Part shown: in pieces, positions 10,889 to 19,280 of the stretch
How positions within the stretch are numbered: the stretch's first letter is position 1
Layout: every line of letters starts with the position of its first letter
Assembly: GCA_035286125.1 (NCBI GenBank)
Contig: JAYKIS010000017.1
Span: 3,573 to 67,572, forward strand
DNA length: 64,000 nucleotides
Source of the DNA: VGJW01 sp035286125
Lineage (GTDB): Bacteria > Cyanobacteriota > Sericytochromatia > S15B-MN24 > VGJW01
Direction of reading: 5' to 3'
Program-made: the position numbers and the translations under genes
The notes under the pieces: model-generated
The model's database searches: none
Seen by the model: only the letters and a program-made list of their open reading frames with translations
What the model was told of the DNA's origin: nothing

Positions 10889-12837
10889 AAGCCCAACTCC
10901 CCGACGGGGGCGAACTCGACGGTATCCGTGGCGATCGTCGACGCCTCGATGTCGATCCCGTCGGGCCAGGGATTCTCGTAGTAGATTGTCTGGCGTCCCG
11001 CAAGGCCGCCGATGGCCCAGACCTTGCCCCCCGCAAGGGCCGCACCCAGCGAGGCCCTGGGCTGTCGCAAGGCTCCGACAGCGCGCCAGCCGGAGCCCCC
11101 GGGGTCGAGGCGCTCGACGGAACCCAGGGCCCTGCGGCCGGGACCGACGCCCCCGAAGACAAGCAGGCGGCCCGCCTGCACGACACCTGCTGCCTCGGCC
11201 CGGGCCTCGATCAGCGGTTGGCCCACGCTGCGCCAACGCGGCACCGTGCCTCGGGCATCGAGCATCTCGGCATCTTCCCGCGGGGCTCCGGCCTCGAAGG
11301 CCTGGCCCGAGCCCGTCAGGAACGGCGCGGGAGGCATCATGCGGCCCCCCACCAGCCACCACTGGCCGTCACCCGAGATGGAGGCGGCCTGAGTACGGGG
11401 CGACGCCGCACCCGTGACGGGTGGCGTGAACCAGGTGGCACCCGAGGCGCCGGGCAGTGCCCGCAAGAGGCTGCTGGGCAGCACATCGAGGCCGCGCGCC
11501 CCGTGAATCCAGAGCGCGTCGAGCAGGACGCCCCCCATCAGGCTGCTGGTGCCCTGGCCATCGAAGCCGCTGGGGGGCGTGAGAATGGTGGTGTCGAACG
11601 GCATGTCCGGCAGGGCGGACCAGGTATCGGCGATGGGATCGTAGGCCTCGACCCGCCGGGTCGGCACCGGAAAGCCCTGGGCGTTGGGCGTGATGCCACC
11701 GGCAACCAGGATGCGGCCCTCCACGACGCCGGCTGCGGCGCCCTCCCGAGGCAGCGAGGCAGGCCGTCGGGCCACCCATCCCGGGGTCGTGGCAAGCGTG
11801 TCCAGCATCCAGACCGAGTCCGTGGCCTCGCGGGACGCCGTGAGGCCACCGATGACGTAGATGCGTCCGCCAAGGGTCGCCACGCTGCCTCCCCCGAGGG
11901 GAACGGGCAAGGGGGGGCCGGCTTGCCACGGCGACAGGTCGAGGTCGACCCGGCCCGTGCCACCGGCGGTGACCGAGACGGTGGCCGTCCGCATCGGCAG
12001 GTCGTGGACACGGATCTGGACAGGCCAGGTGCCGGGCCGAACGCCCCGGATCCGGTGGAGGGGGTCGGGGCCGGCCGGGATGGCCCGGGCCGAGGCATGG
12101 GGGACCGACGCGGGGTCGAGCACGGCCATCGTGACGGGGAGGACGGGACTGATGCCCCGGATGCGGATGTCGACGGCTGCCTCACCCGTCCGGAAGGGCA
12201 GGACCTCACCCGGCAGGCTCCCGTTGCGCAGGACGATGGCGTCGGCCAGAGCCTTGCCATCGATTCGCCCCCACGTGGGCAGGGCCGGTGGCGTGTCATG
12301 AATGGCCCTGACGAAGGCCGAGACGGATGCCACGGGCAGTGCAGCCAGCATCGTCTCGGCGTCCGTTCGCCTGAGCAGCGTCTCGTAGACTTCGCCGAGG
12401 GCCGTTCCCGAGGGCGTGAAGGTGACCTCCTTCGTCGCACCCTCCTCGAGGGCCACGACGGCGCGCCAAGTGGCACCGGGCAACGGCACGCCCTCGAACA
12501 TGGGTTCGAGGGCCACGAGCACGTTCTCGCCGGGGGCGATGCCCTGGACATCCGTCGTGTCGCCGGCCTCGCCCACCGTCACGGGCAGGAGGGTTTCCTT
12601 GCCTCCCGGGGCCAGGATACGCAGCCGCCATGTCGGGGCGATGAGCGGGGCGGCCTGCGTGGCACGGGGCGTGCCCGGCCATGTGAGTCGGAGCGTGGCC
12701 GTTCCGGTCCGTGATTGCCCCGGCAGAGCGGGGCCGGCCTGCAGCGCGCAGGACGGCAGCACGGCCAGGGCGGCGCATGCAGCAAGGGCTGCCCCTCCCG
12801 GAAGGGAAAGGCCTGTCTCTTGCACGACGGCCATCAA
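10885..12837 (-). CDS. Kelch-repeat lipoprotein, 650 residues
   Basis: First gene of the lipoprotein run. Signal ends LAVLPSC (lipobox LPSC). Residues ~40-310 are predicted beta-sandwich with several Ig-like stretches, and residues ~310-650 contain Kelch blades (RIYVIGGLTASREATDSVWMLD, RILVAGGITP, YDPIADTWSALPDMP, RLLVFGGVGPGRRALGSVERLD, KVWAIGGLAG). The stop overlaps the next gene (GTGA). It is divergent from apt across a 123-base gap. Similar architecture to the 528-residue lipoprotein suggests an old duplication. Confidence 0.82.
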   Translation of the reverse strand: MMAVVQETGLSLPGGAALAACAALAVLPSCALQAGPALPGQSRTGTATLRLTWPGTPRATQAAPLIAPTWRLRILAPGGKETLLPVTVGEAGDTTDVQGIAPGENVLVALEPMFEGVPLPGATWRAVVALEEGATKEVTFTPSGTALGEVYETLLRRTDAETMLAALPVASVSAFVRAIHDTPPALPTWGRIDGKALADAIVLRNGSLPGEVLPFRTGEAAVDIRIRGISPVLPVTMAVLDPASVPHASARAIPAGPDPLHRIRGVRPGTWPVQIRVHDLPMRTATVSVTAGGTGRVDLDLSPWQAGPPLPVPLGGGSVATLGGRIYVIGGLTASREATDSVWMLDTLATTPGWVARRPASLPREGAAAGVVEGRILVAGGITPNAQGFPVPTRRVEAYDPIADTWSALPDMPFDTTILTPPSGFDGQGTSSLMGGVLLDALWIHGARGLDVLPSSLLRALPGASGATWFTPPVTGAASPRTQAASISGDGQWWLVGGRMMPPAPFLTGSGQAFEAGAPREDAEMLDARGTVPRWRSVGQPLIEARAEAAGVVQAGRLLVFGGVGPGRRALGSVERLDPGGSGWRAVGALRQPRASLGAALAGGKVWAIGGLAGRQTIYYENPWPDGIDIEASTIATDTVEFAPVGELGL

Positions 12838-12885
12838 CTGCCCTATGCCCCGAGGATCGCGCCCTTCAACGCGAAAGCCCGTGGT

Positions 12886-12916
12886 TTGGACCAGTTGGCC
12901 GGGGATGGGCTAACAT
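12886..12916 (+). promoter_or_regulatory. Candidate apt-rel promoter
   Basis: TTGGAC, a 19-base spacer, then TAACAT in the context GGGCTAACAT. It lies 45 bases before the apt start in the 123-base gap between divergent genes. The spacer is slightly long for a sigma-70 promoter; the -10 matches the TANNNT form shared by other candidates in this window. Confidence 0.4.
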
Positions 12917-12960
12917 GCGTCTTCCCCTTCCCTGCGCGAAGGGGGGCAGAGGTTCCCGAC

Positions 12961-13500
12961 GTGCTCACGGCTGAGTTGACCGCCCGCTTCAAGGACCGGA
13001 TCCGCGACGTTCCCGACTTCCCCAAGCCGGGCATCGTCTTCAAGGACATCACGCCGCTGCTGCAGGAGCCGGATATCTTCCGTGCAGCCGTGGATCACAT
13101 CGCAGCCCGGCATGCCGATTCCCGAATTGACGCCGTCGTCGGCATCGAGTCCCGCGGCTTCATCCTCGGGGCGCCCCTTGCGTATGCGCTGGGATGTGGC
13201 TTCGTGCCGGTGCGGAAGCCGGGCAAGTTGCCCGCCCGGACCGTCCGCCAGACCTACACGCTGGAATACGGCACGGATGCCCTCGAGATTCACGAGGATG
13301 CGCTGGCCCCGGGCAGCCGCGTCCTGATCGTCGATGACCTGCTGGCCACGGGCGGCACGGTGTCCGCCACCCTTGAGCTCGTTCGCCAGCTGGGCGGTGA
13401 CGTTCTCGAGGCCGCCTTCCTGGTCGAGCTTTCGTTCCTTGGCGGCCGGGCGCGTGTGGCCGAACTCGGCCTCGACATCTACCCGATCCTGACCTACTGA
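12961..13500 (+). CDS. apt: Adenine phosphoribosyltransferase
   Basis: Converts adenine and PRPP to AMP in purine salvage. 179 residues, the usual length. Opens LTAELTARFKDRIRDVPDFPKPGIVFKDITPLL, with the substrate-proximal GIESRGFILGAPLAYALG and the PRPP loop VLIVDDLLATGGT. The GTG at 12961 has AGAGG eight bases upstream and gives the family-length protein; longer in-frame extensions contain no family sequence. The neighbour downstream is the (p)ppGpp enzyme; an apt-relA pairing is known in several phyla. Confidence 0.95.
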   Translation: MLTAELTARFKDRIRDVPDFPKPGIVFKDITPLLQEPDIFRAAVDHIAARHADSRIDAVVGIESRGFILGAPLAYALGCGFVPVRKPGKLPARTVRQTYTLEYGTDALEIHEDALAPGSRVLIVDDLLATGGTVSATLELVRQLGGDVLEAAFLVELSFLGGRARVAELGLDIYPILTY

Positions 13501-13583
13501 TCCGGGCTCGGGCATGCCGGCCATGATGGTCTGGCGGCCGTGACCGTGACGGTGGGCCGTTCCGGGGGTATGACCCATGAACC

Positions 13584-15764
13584 TTGTCTTCCGCTGCTCC
13601 GCCGCGTGAACCCCACGATGCCCTGATCGGCCTCATCGAGGGCACGCTTCCTCCGGACGGCGTCGCGCTCGTGCGTGACGCCTACACCTTTGCGCACCGC
13701 ATGCACGAAGGGCAGGCCCGGAAGTCCGGAGAGCCCTATATCGTCCATCCCTACGAAGTCGCGCTGATCCTGGCGCGCCTCGGTGCCGATGCCCCGACGA
13801 TCGCGGCAGGCCTGCTCCATGATGTCCTCGAGGACACCGACGTCGGTGAGGCGGCGCTTGAGGAGCGATTCGGCAACCAGGTGGTCCAGTTGGTCGCGGG
13901 CGTCACCAAGTTGGGCAAGCTCTCCTTCTCGAGCAAGCGCGAGCGCCAGGCCGAGAACTTCCGCAGGATGTTCCTGGCGATGGCGCAGGACATCCGGGTC
14001 ATTGTCGTCAAGCTCGCCGATCGCCTGCACAACATGCGCACCCTGGGACCGATGGCCCGCGAGAAGCAGGTCGAGATCGCCCAGGAGACGCTCGACATCT
14101 TCTCGCCCCTCGCCCACCGACTGGGCATGGGAAAGCTCAAGTGGGAGCTCGAGGACCTGTGCTTCCGATGGCTGCACCCCGAGGAGTACGCCCGCATCAC
14201 GGGGCTTGTCGCCGAAAAGCGGGACGAGCGCGAGGCCAAGCTGCGCGAGATTGTCGGCCAGATCGAAGCCGATCTGGACACGGCCGGCATCCGGGGCAAG
14301 GTACTGGGCCGGCCCAAGCACTTCTACAGCATCTGGAACAAGATGACGTCCCAGGGCAAGGAGTTCGCCGACCTGTTCGACGTGACGGCGCTGCGGGTCA
14401 TCGTCGACTCGCTGCCTGATTGCTACCACGCGCTGGGGTTGGTCCATACGCGTTGGCTGCCCCTGCCCGGGCGTTTCAAGGACTACATTGCGATGCCCAA
14501 GGGCAACCGTTACCAGAGCCTGCATACCGCCGTGATGGGGCCGCACGGCGCGCCCTTCGAGGTCCAGATCCGGACCCAGGAGATGCACCAGGTCGCCGAG
14601 TACGGCATCGCCGCCCACTGGCGCTACAAGGAGGGGGGCAGTTTCTCGAAGTCCGACGAGAAGCTGACGTGGCTCCGGCAGTTTCTCGACTGGCAACCGG
14701 ACATGCACGACGCCGACGAGTTCATGTCGTCGGTCAAGGACGATCTCTTCAGCGAGGAGGTCTTTGTCTTCACGCCCGCAGGCGACGTCATCGACCTGAT
14801 GCGCGGGGCGACCTGCATCGACTTCGCCTACCGGGTCCATTCCAGTGTCGGGCACCGTTGCACGGGCGCTCGGGTCAACGGCCGCATGGTGCCGCTCGAG
14901 ACCCGGTTGCGCAACGGCGACATCATCGAGGTCCTGACGGGCAAGGTCGAGCGGCCGCGCCTGGATTGGCTGGCCTTTGCCGTCACCAATACTGCCAAGC
15001 AGCGGATCAGGGGCTGGTACAAGAAGCAGCGCCGCGAGGAGATGATCCTGCTGGGACGCGAGTCGCTGGAGCGCGAGCTCGATCGCACGCGCCAGGCAGC
15101 GCTCTCCAAGTCGGATTCCCTCGCCGACCTGTGTGCACGCCTCAAGCTGGGCAATCCCGACGACCTCCTGGCCGCCATCGGCTACGGCGAAAAGGTGGCC
15201 TCGGCTGTCGCCCAGCAGTTCCGGGACGCGGTGGCCCCCAGGTCCGAGGAGTTCCCGCTGGTGCCCGCCAAGGCCGCGCCGATCCGGTCGCGGGGCACGG
15301 GCATCCTGGTCGAGGGCGGGGGCGGGATGCTGCTTTCCGTCGCGCGATGTTGCTCCCCCGTGCCGGGCGAGCGCATCATCGGGGCCGTCACCAAGGTCAA
15401 GGGCATCTCCATCCACGCCGAGGGCTGCTCCAACATTGACCGGGTCGAGCCGGGCCGACTCGTCGCCGTCGAGTGGCAGAGCGATCCCAAGGCGACCTTC
15501 CCGGTCCACATTGCCGTCGAGGTCATGGACCGCGTGGGCCTGCTCAAGGACATCACCATCAAGATTGCGGACATCAAGACGAACATCCGCAACATAGACG
15601 TCCGCAAGGCCCGCGACCGCATCCTGGTGGTTCACCTGACGGTCGACGTGGTCGACCTCGCCCATCTGGAACGCGTTCTTGCCACCATTGGCCGGATCGC
15701 GGACGTGATCCGGGCCTACAGGTCTCACCGCGGCAATGCGTCCGGAGGCAAGCGACCCGCGTGA
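13584..15764 (+). CDS. rel: Bifunctional (p)ppGpp synthetase/hydrolase (RelA/SpoT family)
   Basis: Long RelA-SpoT homologue of 726 residues. Domains in order: HD hydrolase (LLHDVLEDT and KLADRLHNMRTL intact), synthetase (RFKDYIAMPKGNRYQSLHT), TGS (EEVFVFTPAGDVIDLM), a helical/zinc-finger-like region (SVARCCSPVPGERIIG) and a C-terminal ACT domain (IAVEVMDRVGLLKDITIKIAD). The RFKD form of the synthetase motif is that of bifunctional enzymes rather than RelA proper. The start I use is a TTG at 13584; a GGGGG stretch 15 bases upstream is a poor ribosome site, so the start is uncertain by several residues. The stop overlaps the rdgB start (GTGA). Confidence 0.95.
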   Translation: MSSAAPPREPHDALIGLIEGTLPPDGVALVRDAYTFAHRMHEGQARKSGEPYIVHPYEVALILARLGADAPTIAAGLLHDVLEDTDVGEAALEERFGNQVVQLVAGVTKLGKLSFSSKRERQAENFRRMFLAMAQDIRVIVVKLADRLHNMRTLGPMAREKQVEIAQETLDIFSPLAHRLGMGKLKWELEDLCFRWLHPEEYARITGLVAEKRDEREAKLREIVGQIEADLDTAGIRGKVLGRPKHFYSIWNKMTSQGKEFADLFDVTALRVIVDSLPDCYHALGLVHTRWLPLPGRFKDYIAMPKGNRYQSLHTAVMGPHGAPFEVQIRTQEMHQVAEYGIAAHWRYKEGGSFSKSDEKLTWLRQFLDWQPDMHDADEFMSSVKDDLFSEEVFVFTPAGDVIDLMRGATCIDFAYRVHSSVGHRCTGARVNGRMVPLETRLRNGDIIEVLTGKVERPRLDWLAFAVTNTAKQRIRGWYKKQRREEMILLGRESLERELDRTRQAALSKSDSLADLCARLKLGNPDDLLAAIGYGEKVASAVAQQFRDAVAPRSEEFPLVPAKAAPIRSRGTGILVEGGGGMLLSVARCCSPVPGERIIGAVTKVKGISIHAEGCSNIDRVEPGRLVAVEWQSDPKATFPVHIAVEVMDRVGLLKDITIKIADIKTNIRNIDVRKARDRILVVHLTVDVVDLAHLERVLATIGRIADVIRAYRSHRGNASGGKRPA

Positions 15765-16345
15765 ACGCACCGTCGGTCGATGTCGTGCTGGCCACGACCA
15801 ATGCCCACAAGTTGGAAGAGTTCAGGCGGATGCTGCCCGGGGAGGGTGTGCTTCGGCTCGGGGCCCTCGACGAGGCCATCGAGGTCAAGGAAGATGCCGA
15901 CACCTTTGCCGGAAACGCCCGCAAGAAGGCCCTGACGGTAGCCCGCCTGACGGGCCGGGTGGCCCTGGCTGATGACTCGGGACTCGTGATCGAGGCACTG
16001 GGCGGGCGACCGGGCATTCACTCGGCCCGCTATGCGGCCTCGCCCGAGGCGCGCATTGCCCGGGTCCTGGCCGAGCTCGAGGGCGTCCCGGATCGTCGAG
16101 CTGCGTTTGTTTGCGCCCTGTGCCTCGCTTGGCCGGATGGTCGCGTGGTCGAGACCGAAGGGCGTGTCGAGGGCTTCATCACCCAGGAGCAGTCGGGCGC
16201 CGGGGGCTTTGGCTACGACCCGGTCTTCCACAGCCCGGAGCTGGGCTGCACGCTGGCCGAAGCCGCTCCGGACCGGAAGGACGCGGTGTCGCACCGTGGC
16301 CGGGCGCTTGCGGCCCTGCTGGATCGGCTGTCCAGGACGCCTTAG
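15761..16345 (+). CDS. rdgB: XTP/dITP diphosphatase (RdgB/HAM1 family)
   Basis: Cleans the nucleotide pool of deaminated purine triphosphates such as ITP and XTP. 194 residues. Family blocks: VVLATTNAHKLEEFRRML, the acidic ADDSGLVIEALGGRPGIHSARYA, SGAGGFGYDPVF and DRKDAVSHRGRAL. It starts at a GTG overlapping the rel stop. Its TAG stop and the TAA stop of the opposing NYN-like gene share bases (16342-16345), a back-to-back gene end with no room for a separate terminator. Confidence 0.95.
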   Translation: MNAPSVDVVLATTNAHKLEEFRRMLPGEGVLRLGALDEAIEVKEDADTFAGNARKKALTVARLTGRVALADDSGLVIEALGGRPGIHSARYAASPEARIARVLAELEGVPDRRAAFVCALCLAWPDGRVVETEGRVEGFITQEQSGAGGFGYDPVFHSPELGCTLAEAAPDRKDAVSHRGRALAALLDRLSRTP

Positions 16346-18204
16346 GCGCTGGTGCCGGCGACAGGATCCCCCTCGTCCTCGGCGTCGCCTTCGACTTCGT
16401 CCTCGTAGCCCAGGTCCTCGAGGGCGGCCTGGACGACCTTGCTCGAGGGGTTGAGCACCAGGGCATGCGTCGTACCACCACGGGGGTTGGGCACCTGCCG
16501 GGGAACGAACTGGCGCAGGTAGGTCATCAGGCCGATCCAGAAGTGGATGCGCTCATGCGGGCGGGCCTCGCTGTCCGAGCGGTTGTCCTCGGCAAACAGG
16601 GGCAGCAACTCGCGTTGCAGCGTGCTGCGGGCGATCCAGACCCTGCCCCGCAAGGCGTCGTGCATGGCCTGGATCAGGTCATCGCGACGGTCCAGGATGT
16701 CGCAGACCCATTCCTTGTCATCGCAGAGGTAGACCTGGCTGGCCGGCGGCGGGGCACTGGGTGCGACCTCACCCTCGTCCGGATTGCCTTCGACACGGGC
16801 CACGGGCTTGGAGACGGTGATGAGGCCGGCCTGCTTGGCGGCATCGAGCACTTCCTTGGCCTCGCGCCGGGCCTCGACGGGGGCACGGCCATCCTGCACC
16901 AGCTTGTCCGCGAGGCGCTCCAGCAGCTTGCTGGCCGCCATCCACTCGTGGTCGTGCTCGACGAGGTAGGCGTCCAGCAGGCAGACGAGGGTCTCCTCGG
17001 GGCCGAAGTAGGGGCCTGCAGCCAGGTGCTTGACCAGGAAGTGGTCGGGGTTCAGGCGAATCAGCTTGACGCGGATCGAGGGGTCCTTCTTGTGGGGAAC
17101 TTCCTTGGACAGGATGACGCGCGTTTCCTTGTACCAGGAGAGCCAGCCATGGATGCGGTCCATGGTGAGCGCGGGGAACTGCTGCTGCAGATGGTCGCGC
17201 AGCTTGCTGAAACTGGGGTTGAAGGTATCCGTCAGCGTGCCCGAGAGGAAGGCGAGGATTTCGGCCAGCATGCGGCGGGCCTCGTCGACACGCGGGTCCT
17301 GACCCACGAGGCGGAAGCGCCGGATGGTCTTGGGCTCGTGGGTGTGCTGGTCGACCAGCGTGACGGATTCGATCTGGAAGGAGCCCGTCTCCACGGCGGC
17401 CTTGAGCCAGATTTCGCGTTCGGCATCCGTGTGGCCCACCAGGTCGCGCTGGTGCAGGAAGTCGAGGAACTTGGCGAAGGTCAGGAAGTCGAAGCGATTG
17501 GCACGCATGTAATAGTCGGCGTGGACGATGATGGCATCCAGGGTGCCCACGTGCTCGCCGCGGTCCCGCAGCTCACCCGCGGGTTCGCGCAGCGGGCCCA
17601 ACTCGTCGTCGCCTTCGGGACGGCCCTTGAAGGGACCGGTGCCCGGACGGGGCGCCGGCCGGAAGGGCGCAGGGGCCGGACGCTCGGAGGGCACCTGCTG
17701 GGCGAGGTCCAGCACGTCGCTGAGCATGTCGTCGAGGAACGCATAGTTGGTGGCGGCGTCGCACAACGTCTGCGGCGTGGCCGTGCGGATGCCCCAGACG
17801 AGCACGATGCGCTGTTGCTGGCGCAGTGCCTCGAGGTCCGCCGAGAGGCTGCCGTCCGTCGTCGCGAGGATCATCGTCGCGGCGTGGGGATGACGCGCCA
17901 GATGTTCCTGCATGGCGGCGCGGAAGCGCCCCCCTTCGGGTGCCGGGATGGCCGCCATGTCCATGACGACCTCGAAGCCGCAGCGCGCGAACATTCGCGC
18001 GTGCTGGCCCAACTCGGGATCGGACCAGTCGCCCAGCACGATGCAGCGACTGTCGGGCGCGACCTCGGCGACCTTCTCCTGAAGATTCGCCACGAGGTCC
18101 ACGGCAAAGTCGTCATCGATGGTACCGGCACCGAATCGCTGGCGCAGAGCCTGCCACACGGACCCATGATCGACGATGAGCGCGCTCTGCGCGGAATCTG
18201 TCAT
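16342..18204 (-). CDS. Large NYN-like (PIN-fold nuclease) domain protein
   Basis: 620 residues. The first ~150 look like a NYN/LabA-type Rossmann-like nuclease domain: ALIVDHGSVWQAL at the start (Asp12), CIVLGDWSD (Asp59), VVMDMAAIP (Asp82) and MILATTDGSLSADLEAL (Asp117, Asp123), then VLVWG. A Pro-rich linker (~175-205) follows, then ~400 residues with several helical segments, including EEFL-like winged-helix-like stretches (WMAASKLLERLADKLV, EARREAKEVLDAAKQAGLITV), and an acidic tail. I do not recognise the large C-terminal part. RNA binding or nuclease activity is inferred from the N-terminal fold only. Strand-isolated: convergent with rdgB, divergent from the FUSC gene. Confidence 0.65.
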   Translation of the reverse strand: MTDSAQSALIVDHGSVWQALRQRFGAGTIDDDFAVDLVANLQEKVAEVAPDSRCIVLGDWSDPELGQHARMFARCGFEVVMDMAAIPAPEGGRFRAAMQEHLARHPHAATMILATTDGSLSADLEALRQQQRIVLVWGIRTATPQTLCDAATNYAFLDDMLSDVLDLAQQVPSERPAPAPFRPAPRPGTGPFKGRPEGDDELGPLREPAGELRDRGEHVGTLDAIIVHADYYMRANRFDFLTFAKFLDFLHQRDLVGHTDAEREIWLKAAVETGSFQIESVTLVDQHTHEPKTIRRFRLVGQDPRVDEARRMLAEILAFLSGTLTDTFNPSFSKLRDHLQQQFPALTMDRIHGWLSWYKETRVILSKEVPHKKDPSIRVKLIRLNPDHFLVKHLAAGPYFGPEETLVCLLDAYLVEHDHEWMAASKLLERLADKLVQDGRAPVEARREAKEVLDAAKQAGLITVSKPVARVEGNPDEGEVAPSAPPPASQVYLCDDKEWVCDILDRRDDLIQAMHDALRGRVWIARSTLQRELLPLFAEDNRSDSEARPHERIHFWIGLMTYLRQFVPRQVPNPRGGTTHALVLNPSSKVVQAALEDLGYEDEVEGDAEDEGDPVAGTSA

Positions 18205-18280
18205 GCCATCACCGGAAAAAAGGACGCAAAAGCCTCAGGCCTCGACTATACCACAGACGTGTCCGGGGCCGGCGGGTACG

Positions 18281-19270
18281 ATGGGCGACATGGTCACCTT
18301 GCGCTTGCCGGATCGGCTCCTGTGGTTCGTGTACCCATTCAAGCTGGGTGCTGCAGCAGCCTTGGCTGTCATCTGCCTGGGCCTGCTGCCGGCCGGCTTG
18401 CCCAAGGACGGCCTTTCGGCAGGCTTCGTCGCCATGATGTGCGTGCAACCGACCGTGACCGGGGGGCTGCGGGAAGCCTTGTCCCAGCTTCTGGGCAGCC
18501 TTGCGGGTGCCCTCATCGGCTCGCTGCTGCTGGCCCTCGGGCCCGTGGCCCCGGCCCCGCTGGGGATGGCCGTCTTCCTGACGGCAGCCCTGGTGCTCTG
18601 GCGCCGGGCCAGCTTCGGTACGCTGGCCGTGGCACTGTTCTCGGCGCTGTACATGTACCAGATGCCGGTCGAGCCGCAGCTTGTGGCCGGACCGGTGCGG
18701 ATGATCGCCGTCGTCGTGGGCGTCGTCAGCGGCGTGCTCGTGACCCTGCTGCTCGGGCCCTGGTACTACGAGGCCATGCTCGGCGCCCGCCTGCGGCAGG
18801 GCGTCCGGGATCTGGCACAGGCCTTCAGGGCGGGCCTGGCGCGTGTCGGGACGGGCGAGGAGCCGGCAGCCTTCGACATCCTCCACGGCGACCTTGTGGC
18901 CTGGCGGCAGGAAGCCGGTGCCTTCCGCAATGAGTGGGGCTGGTGGCGGGGTGGCCGGAAGGGTGCGGCGGCGGAGGCCTTTGCCCGCTACGAGGCCGCG
19001 CTGCGGCATCTGGAGATGGCCGGCCACTACGGCCTGGATCTGCTCCGCGCGGGCGGGGTCGATGACGCGGACGTGTTGCCGCGTGTCGCTGCCCGCCTCG
19101 AGGCGCTTGCCGCAGGAGCGCACGACTGGCCGCTGGAGGGAGCGTGGCCCGAGTTGCCGGACGCTCCGCCTTCGGATGCCGCCCGCAACACCCTCGTGGC
19201 CTGTACGCGCTACATGGGCCAGCATGTTCGCGCCGCCGCGATGGCGCTGGCCAGCCGCACCGTCGCCTGA
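18281..19270 (+). CDS. FUSC-family inner-membrane transporter
   Basis: 329 residues. The N-terminal ~165 residues have about six hydrophobic segments (AAAALAVICLGLLPAGL, LLGSLAGALIGSLLLALG, MAVFLTAALVLW, RMIAVVVGVVSGVLVTLLLG) in the pattern of fusaric acid resistance/aromatic acid exporter (FUSC, YhfK-like) proteins, including FVAMMCVQPTVTGGLREALSQ. The C-terminal half is a soluble helical domain. The ATG at 18281 has GGCGGG just upstream; an ATG nine bases later is the alternative. TATACC ahead of it at about 18247 may be a -10. Function: export of small aromatic or anionic compounds by family inference. Confidence 0.78.
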   Translation: MGDMVTLRLPDRLLWFVYPFKLGAAAALAVICLGLLPAGLPKDGLSAGFVAMMCVQPTVTGGLREALSQLLGSLAGALIGSLLLALGPVAPAPLGMAVFLTAALVLWRRASFGTLAVALFSALYMYQMPVEPQLVAGPVRMIAVVVGVVSGVLVTLLLGPWYYEAMLGARLRQGVRDLAQAFRAGLARVGTGEEPAAFDILHGDLVAWRQEAGAFRNEWGWWRGGRKGAAAEAFARYEAALRHLEMAGHYGLDLLRAGGVDDADVLPRVAARLEALAAGAHDWPLEGAWPELPDAPPSDAARNTLVACTRYMGQHVRAAAMALASRTVA

Positions 19271-19280
19271 ACCGGCCGCC

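Noticed and set aside
9934..12714. A 926-codon open frame on the plus strand across the Kelch lipoproteins
   Set aside because: Arg/Pro/Gly-rich translation without domains; the minus-strand genes have signal peptides, Kelch blades and overlapping start/stops.
13501..13583. Terminator between apt and rel
   Set aside because: Only weak, overlapping GGCC/CGGCC repeats; apt and rel are more likely co-transcribed.
13570..13626. A short ATG-initiated frame just before the rel gene
   Set aside because: It ends after 18 codons with no ribosome site of its own and no family features; it could be a leader peptide but nothing supports that.
13494..15770. A 758-codon open frame antisense to the (p)ppGpp synthetase
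   Set aside because: The sense strand carries a complete RelA/SpoT protein; the antisense translation has no family features.
16111..18933. A 940-codon open frame on the plus strand opposite the NYN-like gene
   Set aside because: It is antisense to a gene with family-like sequence, shows no recognisable motif, and arises because high-GC genes leave long open frames on the other strand.
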